Positions 56,294-64,000 of a stretch of DNA of 64,000 nucleotides are shown here, one piece after another. The stretch spans positions 65,759,383 through 65,823,382 of the forward strand of contig CM047805.1 of the NCBI GenBank assembly GCA_026214975.1, read 5' to 3'. A program made the translations under genes and the position numbers. Within the stretch, counting starts at the first letter, position 1, and each line of letters opens with the position of its first letter. This stretch comes from Gentiana macrophylla (Eukaryota > Streptophyta > Magnoliopsida > Gentianales > Gentianaceae). The notes below the pieces were generated by a model, which was not told where the DNA came from, ran no database searches, and saw nothing but the letters and a program-made list of their open reading frames with translations.

Positions 56294-56296
56294 TTA

Positions 56297-57006
56297 ACAT
56301 TTACTCCCACTTTGCAAAGATTCTCGAGAGCTAGACATTCCTTATAAGAAGGCCATTTCGGACATTCGATCCCAATCATAGGATACGCGATTCCCGGACG
56401 ACCAATCATGTATACTCCGCATGCTTCAATATCATACCCAATCACTACCGCATGATCGCCCCGTGGTTAGGAGAAATCTCAATAGTGCCAAAGCATGACA
56501 ATCCACACCGTGATGCCATGAAGACTCCGGTCAAAAGGATAATTACATAACCGCCACATAGTGTGACACTTAATGTAAGTGGGTCAGTCTAACGTACGCA
56601 TTCTCTAATACACGACACGCATGCACCAAGTGTCCCTACACTTCGATCGACGAGATCTATCCCTATCTTCTAAAAGACAGAAGACATCCAATACGTGCTA
56701 GTCTGATTATACTATCAATGTCCCATTTGATAATATATAAGACTAGAGACATTTAAGTACCAACCTTGTTATAGTGATTAGAGATCTCATCAACCATAAT
56801 CACTATCATGGTTTCTCTATCACAGATCGATACTAGGGGACGTTACTATATATATACAACAAATAATATGAAGACAAACAATATATAATAACATAAGTGC
56901 TTTTATTAATCATAATAAAGTTATTACATGAACTAAATAGACTGTAAATGACCCGACCCGGTCGGATCCGGTCCAACCCGATTGGGTTTAGGACACCTTT
57001 CCAACA
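56297..57006 (-). mobile_element. Family A copia LTR, copy 4, second part (start of LTR)
   Basis: The minus strand begins TGTTGGAAAGGTGTCCTAAAC at 57006 and is collinear with the other family A LTRs down to 56297 (ACTCCCACTTTGCAAAGATT region). The continuation is at 33223 downwards. About 20-40 bp around the insertion point are missing. The polypurine tract lies directly beyond at 57007-57018. Confidence 0.88.
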
Positions 57007-57018
57007 ATCTCCCACTTG
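57007..57018 (-). promoter_or_regulatory. Polypurine tract, copy 4 element
   Basis: The minus strand reads CAAGTGGGAGAT directly before the LTR start. Pol ends with ...GDWL and a stop at 57023-57021, only a few bases earlier, as is common for this type of copia element. Confidence 0.88.
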
Positions 57019-57020
57019 GC

Positions 57021-57611
57021 CTAAAGCCAATCACCCATATGCCTAAGCCCGTGCAAGTGAACATGTTTCTCATGCTTAGCTTGAGACAATGCCTTGGTTA
57101 ACGGATCAGCTATGTTATCATCCATGTGGACTTTCTTTATCTTTACATCTCCTCTATCTACTATCTCTCTAATCAATTGATAGCGCCGTAGCACTTGTTT
57201 GGACTTCGATGAGACCTTGGTTCCTTTTGATCGAGATATCGCTCCATTATTATCACAAGATGCAGGCACTGGACCTTCAATGGAGGAACCCCACCTAGTT
57301 CAAGAATGAACTTCTTCATCCAAATCGCGCCTTTGTCGCCTCCGAGGGCTGCTATGTATTCGGCTTCCGTTGTAGAGTCTGCAGTAGTCTCCTGCTTGGA
57401 ACTCTTCCACCACCGCTCCACCGTTAAGCGTGAAAACAAATCCAGATTGCGACTTAAAGTCATCCTTGTCGCTTGGAAACCGCATCTGTGTAACCTCGTA
57501 ATACTAAATCATCGTTCCCGAAAACCAGGAACATATCCCTAGTACGTCTCAAGTACTTGAGGATATTCTTGACAGCAATCCAGTGACCATCACGTGGATT
57601 GGACTGGTACC
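57021..57611 (-). pseudogene. Copia copy 4 RNase H domain (C-terminal pol)
   Basis: Minus-strand pieces include SQSGFVFTLNGGAVV (near 57450-57405), TTADSTTEAEYIAALGG (57395-57345, the conserved DSTTEAEY block), CDNNGAISRSKG (near 57257-57222) and HMDDNIADPLTKALS (near 57125-57080), ending GLRHMGDWL. Small frameshifts break the frame near 57430 and 57260. The missing upstream part continues beyond the solo LTR at 59442. Confidence 0.87.
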
Positions 57612-59436
57612 TGTTAGGTGTGATGCCCGAAAGACAATTTTGTAATTGTTTTATTTAATAAATGAATTGACATTATTATTCATATTTATTATTCTCATAA
57701 TCACCGATGTGACAATAGTATTTACACTACGAAAACCCTAAAGTATATCGTTTATGTAATCACTTAACTCAAAGTGTATGGTATATACACGGGAGGATTG
57801 AGTTAGTGAAGATGTACTTAAAATACAATTAGCCCGTAGTGAAGTTAATCGAGAGTATCGGGTCTCTCCTTTAACGTGCTATTAATGCGCCTGAACACAA
57901 TTGGTGTGATTGTCTTATCCGGACTTTCGGTTAAGAGAACCTAGTGGGGCATTTATATATGATAGATATATCATATAGTATGGACCGATTTGATTAGAGT
58001 TCACGATATAATTCCGTAATCGAGAAGTCTTATCGAATCAATGGATGATCATATTTATGGATATATCTTAATCTGAAGTGATCACGATCAACCGCTTGAA
58101 TCGATTATGAAGTTTGACTTGACGGTTAAGGGTTACACCGAGTCTGTGATCCGAATTACCCCATCTTGGCATTGTAATTTGGATTGAGTGAGTAGTACGT
58201 GTTATCACGATACGGAATCCATTCCTTCCATTTTCGGAAGTAGATAGACAGTTCCCTTATTTGTTAATCCTAGAAACTGATCGATCCATGGAGTTCATAT
58301 TACACTGATTAGCTACCAGTGAGTTGTATGAATTAATTGATCACTAGGGGTTAATGGTAAATAAGGATAAGAGGTTCTAGAAAGGGTTAACGGTAACTTC
58401 CCGATTTAGAATGAACAGTCTATGGAGGATTAATCCATATGTAATGATTATATCAATGGACGCTTATTATTGTTCTCGTGAGGAGATAAATATAATCTTA
58501 TAATCGGAGGAGTGCAGTCACGGGATTATGGTGGCATATTTCTGTGATTGATTTATCGAATATAATTATTCTATAATTATTTATTTGATTTATCGGAGCC
58601 GCTGATTATTAGTCCATGGTCCCCGACGTGCCTCCTAATATAGCATAGCTATTCTCGGACGTCGAATCCTAATAATATTAATTTAGTTCTTGTTGGACTT
58701 TATTAAAACGATATGTGAATTAATTGTTTAGTGGACTATTAAATTAGTTGGGCTAAATAATTAAATATATGAAAAAGACATTTTTCATAATCTTGGCCCA
58801 AGTGTGTGAAATGTGTGGAAGCCTTTATACCTAGGGTATAAGGTGGCGCCACATTTTGTGTCATTAATTATTGGGAGATTTGTTCTCTCAATAAATAATA
58901 AGACATGTGCATAAAATATTTATTGGATAAATATTTATGGAAAGAAATAAAGATAAATATTATTCTAGATTTGTTCTAGAATATTATGGGATTATCTTTT
59001 ATTTAATAGGATTATTATAATTGATTTTGTATTAATTATTAAATCCTTGGAGGCTAAGTTTTACTCTCCTATATAAAGAGAGTTCTCCCAAGCCTTAGAT
59101 ACACAATAAAATTTCGACTTCCATCTCTTGAGAGGGAAGGAAATTTCGACCAAATGGTAGTTGAGGAAAATCTTGGAGATTTTCCGGTAGCATATCGGAA
59201 GGATTCGAGTCGAGAATTTCCTTCCACCGGGAGTTGCTTGGATCACACGTACGGAAGATCGTGGTGCTCTTCACACATTCGTTCGTTCTTTCTATTGCGG
59301 TTCTTCAACTTGGATTTTGAGATCCAAGAGGTATGTTCTACAACCCCCTTGTAGATGTAGATCTAGTTATTTTATTACGTGTATTTTATAGATCTAGATC
59401 CTTAAATCGCTTCTGTTGCGGATGGTATTACTAACA
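57612..59436 (+). mobile_element. Solo LTR, 1825 bp, GTACC target duplication
   Basis: It begins TGTTAGGTGTGATGCCCGAA and ends GGTATTACTAACA, flanked by GTACC at 57607-57611 and 59437-59441. The opening resembles the LTR of element B, so it is the same wider copia group. It has a TATA box at about 59070-59081 and a purine-rich leader start near 59125. No internal region is present, so recombination between two LTRs, or loss, left one LTR. It splits pol of the copy 4 element. Confidence 0.93.
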
Positions 59437-59441
59437 GTACC

Positions 59442-60442
59442 TACTAGTCATACTAAGAGGGTACGAGACATTTGGTCTTGTGCATAACATGGCATACATG
59501 ATAGACCCGATTGCCGAAGCATAAGGGACTTTACTCATTTGTGCCTTTTCCTCCTCTATCTTAGGACTCATTCCTTTCGATATGTAGACCCCATGTGACA
59601 TGGGCAGCAATCCTTTCTTGGACTGCTCCATGTCGAATCTCTTGACATCTTGTCTATGTAGGTGGATTGCATGCATGACCAAGCAACCTTTTAGATCTAT
59701 CTCTATAGATCTTTATTCCCAGAATATAGGCGGCCTCACCCAAGTCCTTCATAGAGAAGTTCTTGGATAACCAAGCTTTGACTGACTGTAACATAGGCAC
59801 ATCATTCCCTATAAGCAATATGTCATCTACATAAAGCACTAAGAACACAATGGCACTCCCACTAACCTTCTTGTAAACACATGGCTCATCTTCGTTCTTG
59901 ATGAAATCAAACTGTTTGATTATCTCATCAAAGCGAAGATTCCAACTCCGAGAAGCTTGCTTTAATCCATAAATGGACCTTTGCGGTTTACACACCATCC
60001 TGGCGTCATTGGTTGTGAAACCTCAGTCGTCATGTCATATACACTTCCTCGGATAGGTTCCCGTTAAGGAAAGTTTGTTTTCACATCCATCCGCCAGATT
60101 TTGTAATCATGGTATGCTGCAATAGCGAGCAAAATTCTAATGGATTTTAACATGGCGAGGCGAGCAGGTTTTGTCATAGTCAACTCCTTGTCTTTGCTTA
60201 TAACCTTTTGCCACTAACCTAGCCTTGTAGGTAGTCACGTTACCGTCCATGTCGGTCTTTCTCTTAAAGACCCATTTGCACCCTATGGGAACTATTCCCT
60301 CAGGTGGATCAACTAAGTTCCAAACTTGGTTGTCTTTCATGGATTCCATTTCAGAATTCATGGCTTCCATCCATTTCTCTTTGTCATGCCTTAATAGCAC
60401 TTCCTCATAAGTTCTAGGGTCCTCATCTTCCATGAGATACAC
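59442..60442 (-). pseudogene. Copia copy 4 reverse transcriptase domain
   Basis: The N-region frame (60442-60137) has EKWMEAMNSEMESM, NQVWNLVDPPEGIVPIGCKW and KTDMDGNVTTYKARLVAKGY. The next frame (59998-59654) starts VCKPQRSIYGLKQASRSWN and holds the catalytic LYVDDILLIG (YVDD at residues 56-59) and FSMKDLGEAAYILGIKI. The last frame (59682-59431) has YASAIGSIMYAMLCTRPN. About 140 bp between the first two frames are frameshifted. This is the best preserved reverse transcriptase in the window. Confidence 0.92.
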
Positions 60443-61530
60443 ACAGTGTACCTTTCGGGTTCACGGCATTCCCTGGTGGATCTTCGAGGTGCTAGTGTGT
60501 CCACGGTAGAGGCTGGTGTCACATCTATGTGTGGCAAGTCCTCTACTTCCATCAACTGACTGTTATCTGTAAGTGGTTCTCGAATTTCTTCAAGATCAAT
60601 TTTACTCCCACTGACTCTATCCAGAATAAACTCTTTCTCTAGAAAGTGGCCAGTCCTGGCAACAAACACCTTTTGTTCCTCAGGATGGTAAAATTGGTAC
60701 TCTTTGGTTTCCCTAGGATATCCCACAAATAGACATTTGTCAGGCCTGGGCTCTAATTTGTCAGGCATTATCCGCTTCACGTAAGTCGGACAACCCCAAG
60801 GTTTTAGATGACCTGGGCTCAGTTTTCTCTTAGTCCATACCTCGTATGGCGTAGAGTCAACCGTCTTTGATGGAACTCGGTTTAGTGTATAGGATGCGGT
60901 TTCTAGAGCATACCCCTAAAACAATTTTGGAAGAACTGCGTAGCTCATCATGGATCGTACCATGTCTAACAAAATATGGTTCCTCCTCTCAGATATGCCA
61001 TTCAGGTAGAATCCCATTCTCCTTCAAATAACTTTGAAACTCTCTATCTAGGTATTCTCTGCCTCGATCGGATCGAAGTGTTTTGATTTCTTTACCTAGT
61101 TGTTTCTCCACTTCACTTCTGAATTCCTTGAACTTTTCAAAGGCTTCAGACTTATACTTCATTAAGTATATATAACCATAGCGAGAATGGTCATCGGTGA
61201 AAGTGATAAAATAAGAGTATCCTCCTTGGCTTGAATTGACATTGGGCCACATACATCGTATGTATGAGCTCAAGCAATTCATCGGATCTTATCCCTTTGC
61301 CACTAAAAGGTGACTTTGTCATCTTGCCAAGTAAACAAGCCAGCATGTATCAAACGATTCGTAATCGAATTGATCAAACATTCCATCTTTATTTATATGG
61401 CCAAGTCTACAATGCCATAAGTAGGATTCATTCAAGTCATTTGTTTTGGCTTTCTTGTTATTTATATTAAGTACGTCAACATTCATATCTAATATGTAGA
61501 GACCATTGCTAAGTATGCCAAGCACTCATA
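60443..61530 (-). pseudogene. Copia copy 4 integrase domain
   Basis: Pre-integrase zinc region: YLWHCRLGHINKDGM (frame 61525-61319). Core: GGYSYFITFTDDHSRYGYIY with aspartates at residues 30-31 of frame 61282-60989, and LRSDRGREYL with the second aspartate at residue 72. The next part is broken by a frameshift near 60960-60790 (remnants HLKPWGCPTYVK). The end and linker (60780-60391) read CLFVGYPRETKEYQFYHPEE and KVFVARTGHFLEKEFI. It would insert the cDNA in an intact element. Confidence 0.9.
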
Positions 61531-62685
61531 AAAGATTCCATCACTTGAAAAAGAAGCATTTATTCTCAAACGTAAATGAAAAACCATCAACATCTAATGC
61601 GGAAATGGAAATAATGCTCTTCGTAAAGAGCGAGGAACAAAATAACGATTACTAAGTTCAAATATTAGACCATTGGGCAATGAAAGAAAATAAACTCCTA
61701 CGGCTAGTGCAAAGAACACTTGCTCCATTTCCAACGCGTAGGTCCACCTCTCCTTTCCTCGGATCTCTAGTTCTTCTTAGTGCCTACATATTCATACAAA
61801 TATGAGAACCACAACCAGTATCTAATAACCAGTGGTTAGACTTGGAAGAAGCAATGTTGATCTCAATCATAAATATACCTGAAGTCGAAGCATCAGAATG
61901 CTTCTTCTTGGTACTCAAGAAGCCTTTGCGTTTCTCCTCCAATGTCCGGTCTCACCGCAATGGAAGCAAGCATCCTTGGATTTGTCTTTTGCTATCTTAG
62001 GCGTTGGCTTAGTGCAGCCTTTCGCCTTCTTGGACTTCTTTTGGGCTTTTTCCTTGCCCTTGCTCAAGTGACCAAAGCAACACTTGCTTTCCCTTCCCCC
62101 ACGGTGCCTCAGCGAGTCTTCAACATGTTCAATAACTCCGCGAGGAGCAATCTATCTTGTTCATGTGATAGTTCATCACGAATGCGAGAATGAATCGGTA
62201 GAGATTGCAGTAATCAAGTCAATACTCAACTCGCTCCAACTTGTGGCCCACTTCCCAAGCCTCTCTATATACCCAATCATTTTAAGCACGTGTGACCCCA
62301 CAATAGCCTCCAGATGCCATCTTACAACTAAACAGGGCCTTCGAGACCTCGTACCTCTCAGTGCGAGACTGAGAAGCATAAAGTTCTTTCAGGTGGACCA
62401 TAATAGAGTAGGCGTCCATAGACTCATGCTATTTCTGCAGTTTAGGTGTCATAGAAGCAAGCATGATACATGTAGCATCGATCTTTGTCGAAGCGATTGC
62501 TTGTTGTATTTCTCGACAACATCTGCAGCCGAACCCTCAGCGGGCTTTTCCGGTAGGGCCTCGTCCAAGACATAGTCAATCTTCTCGTGCCTCAAAACGA
62601 TTTTGAGGTTTCTTTCCCAATCGAGAAAATTTGTTTCGTCAAGCTTGTTTTCGATGATAAAACGAAGGTTCAATTTGTTTGACAT
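61531..62685 (-). pseudogene. Copia copy 4 gag and protease
   Basis: Gag starts MSNKLNLRFIIENKLDETNF at 62685 and is open for 78 codons, with NFLDWERNLKIVLRHEKIDY, typical of plant copia gag. A zinc-knuckle relic CFHCGETGHWRRN lies near 61966-61925; the final cysteine is not in frame. Protease: WLLDTGCGSHICMNM near 61830-61790 (catalytic DTG), followed at once by a stop. Middle gag is scattered over several frames at 62450-61980. Confidence 0.85.
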
Positions 62686-64000
62686 TTTCTACAACAATAA
62701 ATGAAGATAGAATAAGTAAAAGCTCATGTATAAAAACCCTAAGTTTGCACTTAATAACTCTATAAGGTTTTTACTCCCACTAGGCAACTATTCCCTATTG
62801 GCTTTCAAGAAAATAATTCCTTTTGTGGGCAAGATCCCATCGAACTATCCCGACCCCCAACTTTGGCTGATGGGCCGAAAATAATTAAACAGGTGGACAA
62901 CGATTTGTCGATCGTATCTTATACGATTCTTGTTGTTTGACCAGTCAACTCTTTGACAAATTTCATCTTATGAAAAATAGTCAAACCCTTGCCTTTAAAA
63001 TCCAAACGACCCCGCTTTGGCTGGTGGCCGAGAGAATTCTTAGTCGATCAGAACCCCAATATTCATGAGATCTCTTTCGATCATATCTCAATAACGATTT
63101 ATATACCCGAGGTAGGTCAACCCCGCTTTGGTGGTGAGTTGGGTCCGAACAAGGGCTCTTCACCGTCGTTATAATATGGGAGGCAATTCCGACTTGATTT
63201 TTGATGTGGGAATAATTTTAAATTGATTCACTTAATTAATTTGGTTTAATTATAGTCTCATCTACTATGTGCATATTACTACGATATCATATAAAGTAAA
63301 ACACACACAACATTCCGCGCATAAAATAACTGGTATGATCATGGACTTTTCCTAGGTGCGGTTTTGAATACAAACTGACGAAACCGCAGGTCACAAACTA
63401 AAGGTATCTGCAACCGCCAATAGGATCTTTATTGTTGTACGCCAATGGGTTCTTTATCTCTCCATGGTCTTCAACTTCTTGCTCCATTCTTGTTACATTA
63501 TAATTTATCTAATAAATACACCCACCGCACACGGGGGGGGGGGGAGCTAACGGGAATGGGATAAATGCAAAAAGTAAACTAGGTCACGTTCTTCATAACG
63601 GCCTAGGACAATTTTTCAAAAACCGACATAAAGAAAACATTCCCATCTATCCTATTGGTCGAGTCCATGATCAATCGGGGTCCATATAATCACATTATAT
63701 CTACACATCTAATTCATACAATTTTATCTTATGAAAAGATTAAATTCTAATTTTAACTACTCATGCGTCTTTATTTTATGACATCAAATAATTAAATAAC
63801 CTTTAATTAATTATATGACTTAATCGAAAATTAAAATTCACATTTAATTTTAAATCGATTTTAATTTTAATTAAATTTGAACTATTCAAAATAAAATTAA
63901 AATTACTAAGTCTCCTATTTGTTTCCTTTTCAAAACTAAATTTAGCTTAGGCCTGGCCACTTTCCAAAATCAAAATTTTGGAAGTGGCCTAGGCCTAGGC
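62686..64000 (-). mobile_element. Leader of family A copia element, copy 4 (runs off window)
   Basis: The complement matches the copy 2 leader from 26757 back towards 25230, without the SINE at the equivalent site. It contains the three GGCC-A-AAAGCGGGGT/CCACGTCGGGA-type repeats near 62860, 63005 and 63125. A run of 12 G occurs at 63533-63544, where other copies have 4-6. The primer site and 5' LTR must lie beyond position 64000. Confidence 0.82.

Noticed and set aside
63533..63544. Run of 12 G as a possible G-quadruplex or regulatory element
   Set aside because: Sister leaders have only 4-6 of the same base at this position, so it is most simply a homopolymer expansion or sequencing uncertainty.

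Overview
The window is repeat-rich nuclear DNA from a flowering plant, most likely a eudicot. It consists almost entirely of LTR retrotransposons nested in one another, plus small DNA transposons and tRNA-derived SINEs. No host gene can be supported. Every gag or pol reading frame seen is broken by stops, frameshifts, deletions or insertions. The plant assignment rests on the element types: Ty1/copia elements with an initiator-tRNA-Met-type primer site (TGGTATC...), Ty3/gypsy elements of the Athila type (PBS TGGCGCCGTTGCCGGGGA, CDLGAS protease, FMDDFSVFG reverse transcriptase), a TRIM, a hAT MITE and a Mutator-like MITE.

Left part (1-13602). A duplicated sequence (1-796 and 10797-11306) carries a 276-bp MITE in only one copy. 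Between the copies lie LTR and leader of a copia family called 'A' here (1608-5060), a foldback element, a hAT MITE, a head-to-head TRIM complex with its own target-site duplication (7597-8334), and a probable 2.2-kb solo gypsy LTR (8453-10626). A broken copia element with short LTRs ('F', 11595-13602) follows and is cut off by the next family A LTR.

Middle part (13603-32330). A family A LTR (13603-24907) is split by a complete 9.4-kb copia element 'B' (14155-23524) flanked by the duplication ATCAT. B has two 1.8-kb LTRs and heavily decayed pol. The family A leader then contains a SINE with a 17-bp duplication (25802-26020). An oppositely oriented family A LTR with decayed pol occupies 27135-31180, and 31185-32330 is unassigned.

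Right part (32331-64000). One minus-strand copia element (family A, copy 4) spans all of it. Its 3' LTR is at 32331-33223 and 56297-57006; its gag-pol is at 57021-62685; its leader runs off the window at 64000. The LTR is split by a 23-kb block (33224-56296) holding two Athila-like elements in inverted orientation, with scrambled filler sequence at the junctions. Its pol is further split by a solo LTR (57612-59436) with the duplication GTACC.

The most informative content is therefore structural: a readable order of nested insertions, several empty-site comparisons inside the window, and a giant inverted repeat with signs of template switching. I did not find a convincing novel gene system. 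Family names rest on motifs read by eye, not on database searches.
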